53,971 bases of DNA from CAZBMJ01 sp964493205. Its GTDB lineage: Bacteria; Myxococcota; UBA727; JABDBI01. The stretch lies in NCBI GenBank assembly GCA_964493205.1, contig CAZBMJ010000014.1, forward strand, positions 1-53,971, read 5' to 3'. Shown in pieces: positions 8,643 to 17,532 of this stretch. The notes under the pieces were generated by a model that saw only the letters and a list, made by a program, of their open reading frames with translations, made no database searches and was not told the origin of the DNA. The position numbers and the translations under genes were made by a program. Each line of letters opens with the position of its first letter. Position 1 is the stretch's first letter.

Positions 8643-9618
8643 CAATACTGCCGCCTTTAATAAGGCGATTTTTAGTGAATTTCATGCCAAGTTTATTTAA
8701 CAAAATACTATCATTATCCATATTAGGATTTTCTGTTATAAACAGCTTATCGCTTGCAGTAAACACTGAGTTTACTCCCGCAAAAAAACACATGGCTTGT
8801 TGTTCGTCACTCATTTCTATGCGACCAGCGCTAAGCCTAATAATGGCTTTTGGCATAAGTATTCGCGCCGTAGCAATAAACCTAACGATGTCAATATGGC
8901 TAACTTTTTCCACGTGATTAAGGGGCATGTTTTCATATTTAGCTAAAATATTAACAGGCACACTTTCTGGGTGAGGATTAAAGTTTGCTAATTGGGCTAA
9001 TAAGCTGATGCGATCATCAATACTTTCGCCTAAGCCTAAGATTCCACCACAACAGACTGTTACACCAGAGTTACGCACATGTTCAATAGTATCAAGCCTA
9101 TCTTGGTAGGTTCTTGTGGTAATAATATTGGGATAAAATTCTTTTGAAGTATCGAGATTATGATTATAGGATACTAATCCAGCTTCTTTTAGTCTTATAG
9201 CTTGTTCTTTTGTAAGCATTCCAGCTGTTAGGCATACTTCTAAGCCTAATTTATCAATTTGTTTTACCGTTTCTAGTACAGTATCAAATTGTTTGCCGTC
9301 AGTAATTTTCCGCCAGGCAAGGCCCATGCAAAATCTAGTTGCTCCATTTTTTTTAGCTTCTTTGGCAATCTCAAGAGTTTTTTGTATTGGGTATAATGCT
9401 TCTTTTTCAATGGGAGCTTTGTTATAAGAAGACTGAGGGCAGTATTTGCAATCTTCAGGACAGGCACCAGTCTTAATACTTTGTAGTCTAGCGGGCTGGA
9501 GTTCTAGTGGATTATGAAATTCTCTATGGGTTAATTGCGCTTTTAACAGCAGGTTAATAAAAGGCTGTTCATAAATAGTTTTTATTTCTTCGGGTTGCCA
9601 ATTATATTTTATATTCAT
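8632..9618 (-). CDS. bioB: Biotin synthase (BioB)
   Basis: This radical-SAM enzyme inserts sulfur into dethiobiotin. The [4Fe-4S] motif is in GACPEDCKYCPQSS (CxxxCxxC), followed by CMGLAWR, YNHNLDTS, CCGGILGLGES and the ligand region RLSAGRIEM. At 328 aa it is of family length. It is the first gene of bioB-F-D-A-rlmD. The 74 bases to the divergent gene at 9693 must hold the promoter, but I cannot point to a convincing box. No bioC or bioH is in the window, so the pimeloyl branch must be encoded elsewhere or replaced. Confidence 0.96.
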   Translation of the reverse strand: MNIKYNWQPEEIKTIYEQPFINLLLKAQLTHREFHNPLELQPARLQSIKTGACPEDCKYCPQSSYNKAPIEKEALYPIQKTLEIAKEAKKNGATRFCMGLAWRKITDGKQFDTVLETVKQIDKLGLEVCLTAGMLTKEQAIRLKEAGLVSYNHNLDTSKEFYPNIITTRTYQDRLDTIEHVRNSGVTVCCGGILGLGESIDDRISLLAQLANFNPHPESVPVNILAKYENMPLNHVEKVSHIDIVRFIATARILMPKAIIRLSAGRIEMSDEQQAMCFFAGVNSVFTASDKLFITENPNMDNDSILLNKLGMKFTKNRLIKGGSIDDF

Positions 9619-9692
9619 TTAATAAACTCAAAGTTTTGGCTTAAGCATTGTTGCTGTAATGCAGTTATTGCTGAATTAAAATAGGAAAGAGA

Positions 9693-9938
9693 ATGAAAAA
9701 ACAAGAATTATTACAGTATGAAAACGAGTTAGCTAGTGCAAAAAAGCATTTTTCTTATACAAAATTTATATTAATTTTAGCTTTGTGTGCATGGCCCATA
9801 GGTTTATTTTTTAATATGTTAACAGCTTTTTTCATTTTTTTGATTTTATTTGTTCTTTGGGGAGTGAGCGCTTATATTTCCTTTATGCATATTTTATCAG
9901 CGCAAAAAAAGATTCAAAGTTACAAAAAACTACTTTGA
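9693..9938 (+). CDS. Small two-pass membrane protein
   Basis: The product is 81 aa with a short charged N-terminus, two hydrophobic segments (about residues 22-42 and 46-70) and a basic C-terminus, so it is probably an inner-membrane protein. A good ribosome site (AGGAAAGAG) precedes the ATG. It is divergent from bioB. I see no family motif, and the function is unknown. Confidence 0.7.
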   Translation: MKKQELLQYENELASAKKHFSYTKFILILALCAWPIGLFFNMLTAFFIFLILFVLWGVSAYISFMHILSAQKKIQSYKKLL

Positions 9939-9995
9939 AAAGCTAGTGCCTCGCACAAGACGTGGCACGTAGTTTAGATGAGAGTGCCAAAAAAC

Positions 9996-11525
9996 TTAGA
10001 GTGTATTTTTTTCTGAAGCCAGATCAATTATTTTCTTAAAAAGTTTTTTAGCCTGCTTTGGTGCTAAAGATTTTCCACCATGTAACTTAACAAATGTTAC
10101 AGGAGAACGACCTTCCCTTGAAAGAACAATATGAGAACCTTGTTGATTACTATTTATATTACAGCCATGAGCATTAGCTTTACCTAAAATAAGTGTCAAC
10201 ATTTCGCGAATCTGACGAAAATTGTTACGTCCCTCACTTACGCGTTCTGATACTTCTTCTTCCAATTTTCTCCACTCTTTCTGTAAACGATCTTGTACTT
10301 GTGGTAGCTCTTCAACGTTTACTTGTTTAGTTGTATTTTTTCCTTTATTTTTGCTCTTTTTATTTTTCTTTGTCTTTTTTTCGGTTTTTTTCTTAGGTAG
10401 CTTACCAAGTTCATCATTGATAACTGCTTGCTTGCGCTTTTCCCATTCTTCTTGAATGGCTGGGCTTTGAACTATTGCTGCCAGTTCATTATTGGGTTCC
10501 ACTGCTTCTATTTGGCTATCAGGATGATCTTCCAATAAAAGCATATTATTAGCTTGAATGCTTAAAGGGGTAAGTTCTGATGAGCTCAATTCACTTAAAT
10601 AATTATTAAACTCTAAAAAAAAGCCTCTTTCTTCTTCATCGTTATTATAAAGAGGTTTTATATAGAATTTCTCATTCCAAGCTGCAAAATTATTATATTC
10701 CGCAAATAACTTCGCATCTTGTAGAACCACTATTTCTTGACCTGAGCGGGAAAATGGGATGTTGGTATATTTTCCAGAATAAATTCCTACTGCAGTTTCA
10801 TTAGGTGCTCTTTTTCTCGCATAAAAACAAAAGTCTTCTAGAATTTTTTTATTTGAAGAAAAAACTATGCTTCCATTGAATTGTATCGGTATAAAACCTA
10901 AATTGTCTACTTTAATAGAATTATTTGATAAACATATGTATGGGATAAATATAGATTCTCTATCTATTTTATATTCTATTAACCCATAATGAGATTGATT
11001 TTTAGAGTAAAAAATTTTCATGGAATTATTATAGAAATCTGGAGTTAATTTTAGATGATTGATAATATTATTAATGGTACTTGTAATAACTAGCATGCTT
11101 GCATAATACGGTGAAGTCTCAATTATTTCTTTAGCCTTTTTTACGTCTTTATGATCGATTGTTAGTTTTTTGAAATGTAGACAAAACATATACAGTGTAT
11201 CAAAAATAAAGCCATGCTCGAACAATGAGCGAAGCTGTTTGTTGATTCTTTGCTGCTCAACTAATTTTTTACTCTTTAAATGTACATTATATAATTGAAT
11301 TATCTCCAAAGCGGTTCTTGTTTTCGCTCCTACAGAGATTTCTTGAGAAAAACAAAATTTAGTAAGGTATTGAGGGACTAATTTATTCCATAATTCGGCA
11401 GCATCTTCCAAATTTATTTGATGAGCTATAGATGAATGGGGTTCTACATTTTTTATTAAATTTAAAGCACTGCTTGAAAAACTCTGCAACAAGAAAACAC
11501 TGCAGAATAACCATTTAAAATTCAT
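9996..11525 (-). CDS. Secreted protein with Lys-rich linker and HicA-like C-terminal domain
   Basis: The 509-aa protein starts with a signal peptide (residues 1-20, SSSA cleavage region). Residues 20-365 form an unrecognised, mostly helical domain. A strongly basic segment (about 372-402, repeated KKxKK) leads to a C-terminal 60 residues with GCNINSNQQGSH, then FVKLHGGKSLAPKQAKKLF. This pattern (GSH, beta strands, a His-containing strand, then a final helix starting near a Pro-Lys) resembles the HicA mRNA-interferase/dsRNA-binding fold, with His near 465 as the candidate catalytic residue. HicA proteins are normally about 60-80 aa cytoplasmic toxins beside HicB. Here the module ends a secreted protein and no HicB is adjacent. 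RNA targeting outside the cell is inference. A similar arrangement occurs at 49360-50787. Confidence 0.7.
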   Translation of the reverse strand: MNFKWLFCSVFLLQSFSSSALNLIKNVEPHSSIAHQINLEDAAELWNKLVPQYLTKFCFSQEISVGAKTRTALEIIQLYNVHLKSKKLVEQQRINKQLRSLFEHGFIFDTLYMFCLHFKKLTIDHKDVKKAKEIIETSPYYASMLVITSTINNIINHLKLTPDFYNNSMKIFYSKNQSHYGLIEYKIDRESIFIPYICLSNNSIKVDNLGFIPIQFNGSIVFSSNKKILEDFCFYARKRAPNETAVGIYSGKYTNIPFSRSGQEIVVLQDAKLFAEYNNFAAWNEKFYIKPLYNNDEEERGFFLEFNNYLSELSSSELTPLSIQANNMLLLEDHPDSQIEAVEPNNELAAIVQSPAIQEEWEKRKQAVINDELGKLPKKKTEKKTKKNKKSKNKGKNTTKQVNVEELPQVQDRLQKEWRKLEEEVSERVSEGRNNFRQIREMLTLILGKANAHGCNINSNQQGSHIVLSREGRSPVTFVKLHGGKSLAPKQAKKLFKKIIDLASEKNTL

Positions 11526-11657
11526 ATTTATTGTCCTTTTTATGATATTGAATTAAGTTTTAATCTGATATATTATTGATTTAAAATTGATATGAGAATT
11601 TGTCAATGGTGATATAACTAAAATAAATTTTAGATGATAATTTTTACTGAAAATTAA

Positions 11658-13988
11658 TTATTTTTTATATGTATCAAATAAATAAGCCCTTGCTTGTGTT
11701 TTTTTGCTTAGGCTTTGGAATTCTTGTAATAGGCTACTCCCAGACATTAAGTTCATAAAACCTAAATTATTGTAAGATCCTGGGCTTATAATAACTAAAT
11801 CATAGTCTTCGTTAGGTTGAAAATTGCTTAGTTCTTTTAATTTATTAAGTGCTTCGTTAAAGCCGCCTAGGTTATGAATCATACCTCGTTCATAAGCTTC
11901 TAAGCCGAGCCATACTCTACCTTGGGCAAGTTCATAAGCTTTTGGTTTATCAATTTTCATATTTTGTGACATTAGATCGACAAATTGGTCATATTGCCAG
12001 TTAATTATTGACTGCTTAGTATTTTTTTCTTCTGGAGTCATGGATCTAAAAATATCGTGATCAGGATTTTTAATCATGCTTAGTTCTTGAGTAAAAATCC
12101 CAAGCTTATTTTTTAACTCTTGAGCTTCAAAAGACAAACTAAACACGCCCACAGAGCCAGTGAGGGTATTGTTATTGGCAAAAATATGCTGTGAACCTAG
12201 TGCTGCCATGTAGCCACCTGAAGCCGCCATATCAGACATGGAAATTACTACGGGTTTTGAATCGCTAAGCTTTTTAATATACCGATATATTTCATTACTT
12301 CCCTCGACACTGCCTCCTGGTGAATTAACATGCACTAAAACACCACTAATATTGGGATTATTTAAAACTTCTTCTATACTATCTGCTACATCTTGTGAGC
12401 CTACTTGACGCTCGTTTAGTAATGAAAATAATTTTGGATATACGCGACCTGAAATAATACTGCCATAAATTTTAAGTACAGCTAAAGTTTTAGCTGGCTG
12501 CCAAGAAATACTTTTTGTATTTTTTATATGATAATTATTTTTAATATTTATATTTTCTAAAAAATTTTCTTCGCTGTAAATTAAGTTATCTACTAATCCT
12601 GCCTCTTTTGCTTGATTAGCAGTAATTTCACCTTGGTCAAACAATGCAATAAGTTTTGCCTTATCTATATTTCTGGCTAAAGAAACTTGAGTTAGTACGT
12701 CTTGATAAAAGCTATTTAAAATATTTTCTGCTACTTCAAGTTCTTCTTTTTGTGGACGATTATTAGTAAACATGCGGGGAGCAGTTTTATAATCTCCAGC
12801 AGCTATAGCGTCGGCCTTAATCCCAATTTTTTTAAAAGTATCTGCCAAATAGATTAAATTTGATTTAAAGCCGTTAAAATCAATAGTAGCATTTGGGTCC
12901 ATTAGTATAGTGTCTGCTGATGAAGCAATAAAATAATCTGTTTCTGAAGCGTTTTTTAAATGTATAATAATTTTTTTATTATTGTTTTTAATTTTTAATA
13001 AAGCATTTCGCAATTCTTGCGCTTTAGCTGTACCAAAATGAAGGCCATTTAATTTTATTATTACGCCATTTATTAAATTATCATGAGCAATGTTTTCTAA
13101 AGAGTTAAGAATTTCTAAAGGGTCGGTATAATTATTAGCTAGTAGTTGGTTAGCGAAATTTTGTGGTTTTGACATTATTGAGCCATGTGAGTCTAGCTCT
13201 AGATTAACCCATTTTTTTGAAGCGAGCATGCTTGGCCATTCTTGAGTGGAAAATCTTATTTTTGAGCCCACTAAATAGTGCTTAGTAGACTGTTCAAAAG
13301 CACTAAAAGCTCCAAATCCAAAATGATTAAAATTAAATTCTAGTGCTAGCGAAAAAATTGGTTTGGAATAATTACTATGAGGCAATTCGCTAGCGATAGT
13401 AGCGCTAATGCCATATACATCTGTTTGAAGACTTAATTTAGGATTATAATTAAAGCCATCTTTCCACTGAGTATTTTTGGGTAAAAATTTGTTGTCTAAG
13501 CCTATAGTTAAAAGCTCTTTTAAGGGCCTAAAAGCAATGCCAGCTATAAGATTTGCTGGTGAAAAAAAATTATTATTAATTTCTTGATAATAAAAACCTA
13601 AAGACATCCAAGAAGATGGCCTGTTGATTAAACCTGCAGAAAATAAAAAATCATTATTTTTGTTAAGGGTTTTAAAAGTTGATAAACCAAATCCGAAATT
13701 AGGACTTATTTTAAAAGCACTGCCAAAAACTAAATTATTGGTAGTTGTGTGACTAAAACCAAAAGCTAAATTAAGTTTTTTTGCAATATTTAAATTAGCG
13801 TCAGTATTAAAATTATTATTATTATTTTTAAAAGCATATCCTAGAGAAAATTCATGTCCGTTGATAAAAGATAAGCCGGCAGGATTTTGCCAAATAGCTG
13901 AGGAGTTATCAAGTACAGCGCTATTACTATTGCTGTCAAAACTTTGAGCCGTAATACTCACAAATAATATGGCAATAATTAATAGCAT
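11658..13988 (-). CDS. Signal peptide peptidase SppA fused to an N-terminal FadL-like barrel domain
   Basis: The 776-aa protein has a signal peptide, then about 230 residues rich in alternating beta strands. These open with SSAIWQNPAGL, a motif typical of FadL/OmpP1-like outer-membrane proteins. From about residue 265 it becomes a tandem SppA (peptidase family S49, 67K type). The general-base lysine is K401 in AGDYKTA and the nucleophile is S590 in MAASGGY, preceded by VHVNSPGGSVEGSNE. SppA normally degrades cleaved signal peptides at the inner membrane. A barrel in front would place this one at the outer membrane, or else the barrel-like part serves as a periplasmic adaptor. GGAG precedes the ATG. 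The DUF2059-like gene lies 18 bases upstream, probably in the same operon. Confidence 0.85.
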   Translation of the reverse strand: MLLIIAILFVSITAQSFDSNSNSAVLDNSSAIWQNPAGLSFINGHEFSLGYAFKNNNNNFNTDANLNIAKKLNLAFGFSHTTTNNLVFGSAFKISPNFGFGLSTFKTLNKNNDFLFSAGLINRPSSWMSLGFYYQEINNNFFSPANLIAGIAFRPLKELLTIGLDNKFLPKNTQWKDGFNYNPKLSLQTDVYGISATIASELPHSNYSKPIFSLALEFNFNHFGFGAFSAFEQSTKHYLVGSKIRFSTQEWPSMLASKKWVNLELDSHGSIMSKPQNFANQLLANNYTDPLEILNSLENIAHDNLINGVIIKLNGLHFGTAKAQELRNALLKIKNNNKKIIIHLKNASETDYFIASSADTILMDPNATIDFNGFKSNLIYLADTFKKIGIKADAIAAGDYKTAPRMFTNNRPQKEELEVAENILNSFYQDVLTQVSLARNIDKAKLIALFDQGEITANQAKEAGLVDNLIYSEENFLENINIKNNYHIKNTKSISWQPAKTLAVLKIYGSIISGRVYPKLFSLLNERQVGSQDVADSIEEVLNNPNISGVLVHVNSPGGSVEGSNEIYRYIKKLSDSKPVVISMSDMAASGGYMAALGSQHIFANNNTLTGSVGVFSLSFEAQELKNKLGIFTQELSMIKNPDHDIFRSMTPEEKNTKQSIINWQYDQFVDLMSQNMKIDKPKAYELAQGRVWLGLEAYERGMIHNLGGFNEALNKLKELSNFQPNEDYDLVIISPGSYNNLGFMNLMSGSSLLQEFQSLSKKTQARAYLFDTYKK

Positions 13989-14006
13989 TAGATAACTCCA
14001 TTTTTG

Positions 14007-14636
14007 TTAATTAACTTTTTTTACTTCTTCTAAAGCTTTTTCATCTTTAGCAACTGGCTGATTTAGTGGAGCATTAGGATTTTTAATAAGTTGCGTTACT
14101 GTTGAAGGTAGCCAAACAGATAGATCCTTTTGAACAACTTGCATAGTTTCTTGAATAATTTTAGGAGTTAACTCTCTAATTTTCATGCCAGAAGCGCTAG
14201 CATAAAAGTTTAAGATATCTACTAATTCAGGTTTAGTAAGATCTTTCATGGTTTCAGCATTAATACTTGTAAAATATTTCCGGCTATATTTTTCTTTGAT
14301 ACCACCTTTAAGTTTATCTTCTACTTCAGGTGTGACTTTGAAGTTTTGTCCTTGAGCCTGAGCGTTTAATAAACCAAGGGCAGTTTGTTCAATGGCATCC
14401 ATAAGTTTTAAATATTCGTCTTGTGGAAGCATCACAGCGCTTAAATCACTGGTTAAGTCTTCTTGTGATTTACTAGCAAAATTGCTTGGTACTACACTAT
14501 TTGCGCCAATAGCTTCAGTACTCGCTACTTTGTTTACGTCGCATTTAGAACAATAGCTACCTACAAAATAGCCAATAACTAAGGCTAAGGCAATAGATAG
14601 TAAGAGCCAGGTGTTTGATTTACATAATTGTGTCAT
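14007..14636 (-). CDS. Membrane-anchored protein with DUF2059-like domain
   Basis: The protein is 209 aa. A single N-terminal hydrophobic segment (about residues 10-30) anchors it to the inner membrane. Residues 80-190 are helical, and the stretch around KPELVDILNFYASASGMKIRE recalls DUF2059 (LxxLLxFYxSPxGxKL-type), a periplasmic domain of unknown function. It lies directly upstream of, and co-directional with, the barrel-SppA gene, so the two may act together on envelope proteins (inference). The promoter must lie in the 91 bases shared with divergent tldD. Confidence 0.7.
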   Translation of the reverse strand: MTQLCKSNTWLLLSIALALVIGYFVGSYCSKCDVNKVASTEAIGANSVVPSNFASKSQEDLTSDLSAVMLPQDEYLKLMDAIEQTALGLLNAQAQGQNFKVTPEVEDKLKGGIKEKYSRKYFTSINAETMKDLTKPELVDILNFYASASGMKIRELTPKIIQETMQVVQKDLSVWLPSTVTQLIKNPNAPLNQPVAKDEKALEEVKKVN

Positions 14637-14727
14637 TTTTTACTCCAAAAAGGGGTTTGTTTTTTGCAAGTTTACGGTCATAATATTTTGCTGAGCCACA
14701 TAAACTAACGACATAGGAGGCAACTTT

Positions 14728-16161
14728 ATGCCTAATTACAGCACTATAATTAATAGTTGTAGTCAAAGCGTGGATTTTTGGTCCATAAACATTCTGCAAG
14801 AAGAAAGCGAGGAAATTACCGTAAGAAAAAGTATTTTGCAACCTATAAACATGTCTTTTGATAAGGGAGCATTAATAACTGTTATAAAAAATGGTTCAAT
14901 ATCGTATGCAAGTACTCAAGATTTAAGTGAAAATGGTATTAAAAATGCTTTTTTACAAGCTTATTTTTTTGCAGATAAATTTTCAAATTATTCTCTTCAT
15001 AAAAATATAAAAGTACCTTTTGCTCATCACCAAGATTCTTATTCTTATGAACAAGAAAAATCGCTTTTAAAGGTTGATTTAGAAGAAAAAATAGATTTTT
15101 TAAAAAAAGCCGATAAAGGATTATTGTCATCGCAATTTATTATTGATGCAGAAAGCTCTTTATGGAGTATCTTAGCTCATAGTCAGTATATAAATTCCTT
15201 GGGTTCAAATATTACCCAAGATTACATGTACGTAATGCCGTCTTTAAGTGCTACGGCTAATAAAGACAACATAACTCAAATAAGAACTCTTGGTGGGATG
15301 AGAGCTTATTGCCAGCAGGGCGGTTTAGAAACTATTTTAGGAATTAATTTAGAAGAAAAAGCTTACGACATAGCTAAAGATGCCACTAATTTATTATCGG
15401 CGATTAATTGCCCTGATGAAAAAATGGACGTGCTGATCGATCCAGACCAGATGATGTTACAAATTCATGAGTCCATAGGGCACCCATTAGAACTTGATAG
15501 AATATTAGGTGACGAACGAAATTATGCAGGTACTAGCTTTGTGACTCTTGATATGTTTGGCTCTTACCAATATGGCTCAAACTTGCTAAATATAACGTTT
15601 GATCCAACTATACCTAAGCAATTTGCTTCATATGCTTATGACGATGAAGGCAGCAAAGCTTGCAAAGAGTTTGTGATTAAAGATGGTTTATTAGTAAAAC
15701 CTTTGGGAGCAGCGCTTTCTCAGGCAAGAGCAAATATGCCTGGTGTTGCCAATGCTCGCTCTTCTTCTTGGAATAGACCGCCAATAGATAGGATGGCTAA
15801 TTTAAATCTTGAGCCTGGCGTTTCTAGTTTTGATGAAATGCTTAGTAGTATAAAACGCGGTATTTATCTTAAGTCAAATTCTTCTTGGTCCATTGATGAT
15901 TCAAGAAATAAATTTCAGTTTGGGTGTGAGTGGGGTCAACTTATTGAAAACGGTAAGCTTACAAAGTTAGTAAGAAATCCCAATTATAGGGGAATTTCTG
16001 CTAATTTTTGGCGAAATCTAGCAATGGTTGGGGATAAAACTACTTTTGCAGTTATGGGCACACCATTTTGTGGTAAAGGCGAGCCTAATCAAGTTGTAAG
16101 AGTTGGACATGCATCTCCTGTGTGTTTATTTAGTAATGTAGACGTTTTTGGTGGAGAGTAA
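14728..16161 (+). CDS. tldD: Metalloprotease TldD
   Basis: This is the catalytic subunit of the TldD/TldE protease, which trims unfolded peptides and matures some peptide products. The zinc motif HESIGH is at residues 247-252 (HExxxH) and lies in the family context QIHESIGHPLELDRILG. The C-terminal region with GCEWGQLIENGK and YRGISANFW is also typical. Length 477 aa is normal. A strong ribosome site (AGGAGG) is ten bases before the ATG. Two bases separate it from tldE. Confidence 0.94.
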   Translation: MPNYSTIINSCSQSVDFWSINILQEESEEITVRKSILQPINMSFDKGALITVIKNGSISYASTQDLSENGIKNAFLQAYFFADKFSNYSLHKNIKVPFAHHQDSYSYEQEKSLLKVDLEEKIDFLKKADKGLLSSQFIIDAESSLWSILAHSQYINSLGSNITQDYMYVMPSLSATANKDNITQIRTLGGMRAYCQQGGLETILGINLEEKAYDIAKDATNLLSAINCPDEKMDVLIDPDQMMLQIHESIGHPLELDRILGDERNYAGTSFVTLDMFGSYQYGSNLLNITFDPTIPKQFASYAYDDEGSKACKEFVIKDGLLVKPLGAALSQARANMPGVANARSSSWNRPPIDRMANLNLEPGVSSFDEMLSSIKRGIYLKSNSSWSIDDSRNKFQFGCEWGQLIENGKLTKLVRNPNYRGISANFWRNLAMVGDKTTFAVMGTPFCGKGEPNQVVRVGHASPVCLFSNVDVFGGE

Positions 16162-16163
16162 TC

Positions 16164-17486
16164 ATGCAAAATTATTTTAATGATTTAAACAAATTTGTTT
16201 CACAAAATATAAAGGCTAGTGAAAATTATAGTTTGTGGTTTTCTTCAGAACTTATGGATTTTGCACGACTTAGCAAAGCTCGCATAAGGCAATCTGGCAA
16301 TATTAATCAGGCTTATTTAGATATTAGGCTTATTAACAATACTACTCATGCAAGTTTAAATTTGGGTCTTACTCATAATTTAGAACAAGATAAAACTAAT
16401 ATTGTATCCTCACTCAATAAGCTTCGGGATATTATTATTAAAAGTTCTGCTGATCCTTACTTTTTAATGAGTCAAAGCCACGAAAAAAGTTGTTTTATAG
16501 ACAATAATTCTAGCTTTAATAAAGAAGAAATTATTGAAGATGTCTTATCTAAATCTAGTGAACTGGATCTCGTAGGATATTATTGTGGGGGGCCTATTTT
16601 TAAGGGCTTTGCTAGTTCTTATGGACAAGTAAATTGGTATCAAAAATCAAGTTTTTTCATTGATACCAGCGTATATCACAGCAGCGATAAAGCTATTAAG
16701 CAATGTTATGCAGATATTACTTATAAAAAAGATGTGTTTTTACAAAAATTACAAAATGCTAAAATGGCTTTAGAGATGTTTTCTAAACCAAGCAAAAGCC
16801 TAGAACCTAAGAAATATAACGTTTATTTTTCACCTGCAGCTGTTTTTGAAATGTTATCTATGCTTAACTGGGGAGGTTTTTCACAAAAATCTTTAGAAGT
16901 AAAAAATTCTCCTCTATGCGCATTAAGTCTTGGCCAAAAAAGTTTAAACTCTAAATTTTCTATAAGCGAAAATACAGCTTTAGGTATTGGACCAAATTTT
17001 CAAAGTAGCGGCTTTATTAAACCAGATAAAATAGATTTAATTAAAGAAGGTAAATTTGTAAGTGGTTTAATTTCACCTAAAACAGCTAAAGAATATAATC
17101 TAAGGCATAATTCAGCTGATGAAGAAGAATCTGCTAGTTCATTAGATATGTCTGGCGGTGAGCTTGAATCCAAAGATATTCTATCTAGTTTAGATAATGG
17201 ATTATATATTAATAATTTGTGGTATTTGAATTTTAGTGATCGACAAAATGGTCGTATAACAGGCATGACCAGATTTTTTTGTTATTTGGTACAAGACGGC
17301 ATGCCTACTAATGCTTTTGGGGTTATGCGGTTTGATGACTCTATTTATAGGATATTTGGAGATAAATTACTTGCAATCACTAAAGATAGGGAGTTAATAA
17401 TTGATACAAGTACCTATGAGGAAAGAGCCACTGCTTGTGCCACTTTGCCTGGTATCTTAGCACAAGACGTGAGTTTTACCCTGTAA
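16164..17486 (+). CDS. pmbA: TldE/PmbA, partner of TldD
   Basis: The 440-aa protein is homologous to TldD but lacks the HExxxH motif, as expected for the non-catalytic TldE/PmbA subunit. The C-terminal part (LDNGLYINNLWYLNFSDRQNG, then GMTRFFCYLVQDG) is the family pattern. It is the last gene before a terminator-like hairpin at 17494-17531. It forms the TldD/TldE hetero-oligomer with the product of the preceding gene. Confidence 0.93.
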   Translation: MQNYFNDLNKFVSQNIKASENYSLWFSSELMDFARLSKARIRQSGNINQAYLDIRLINNTTHASLNLGLTHNLEQDKTNIVSSLNKLRDIIIKSSADPYFLMSQSHEKSCFIDNNSSFNKEEIIEDVLSKSSELDLVGYYCGGPIFKGFASSYGQVNWYQKSSFFIDTSVYHSSDKAIKQCYADITYKKDVFLQKLQNAKMALEMFSKPSKSLEPKKYNVYFSPAAVFEMLSMLNWGGFSQKSLEVKNSPLCALSLGQKSLNSKFSISENTALGIGPNFQSSGFIKPDKIDLIKEGKFVSGLISPKTAKEYNLRHNSADEEESASSLDMSGGELESKDILSSLDNGLYINNLWYLNFSDRQNGRITGMTRFFCYLVQDGMPTNAFGVMRFDDSIYRIFGDKLLAITKDRELIIDTSTYEERATACATLPGILAQDVSFTL

Positions 17487-17493
17487 TTAAGCT

Positions 17494-17531
17494 AAAATTC
17501 CTCATGTTAGAAAGATACCATGGGGAATTTT
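17494..17531 (+). terminator. Hairpin with T-tail that covers the next gene's ribosome site
   Basis: Arms 17494-17506 and 17519-17531 pair over 13 bp (one G-U), with a 12-base loop and a 3' arm ending in T5. It follows the tldE stop by eight bases and looks like an intrinsic terminator. The GGGGAA that must serve as ribosome site for the GTG at 17533 lies inside the 3' arm, so read-through transcripts would have that site masked. Confidence 0.6.
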
Positions 17532-17532
17532 T

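Noticed and set aside
9939..9995. Hairpins with GTGCC/GGCAC and TGGCAC/GTGCCA arms as a terminator
   Set aside because: The stems are 5-6 bp with long loops and no T tract in the needed direction for either neighbouring gene.
10222..10455. A 77-codon plus-strand frame opposite the Lys-rich linker of the secreted HicA-like gene
   Set aside because: The poly-Phe run is simply the complement of Lys codons.
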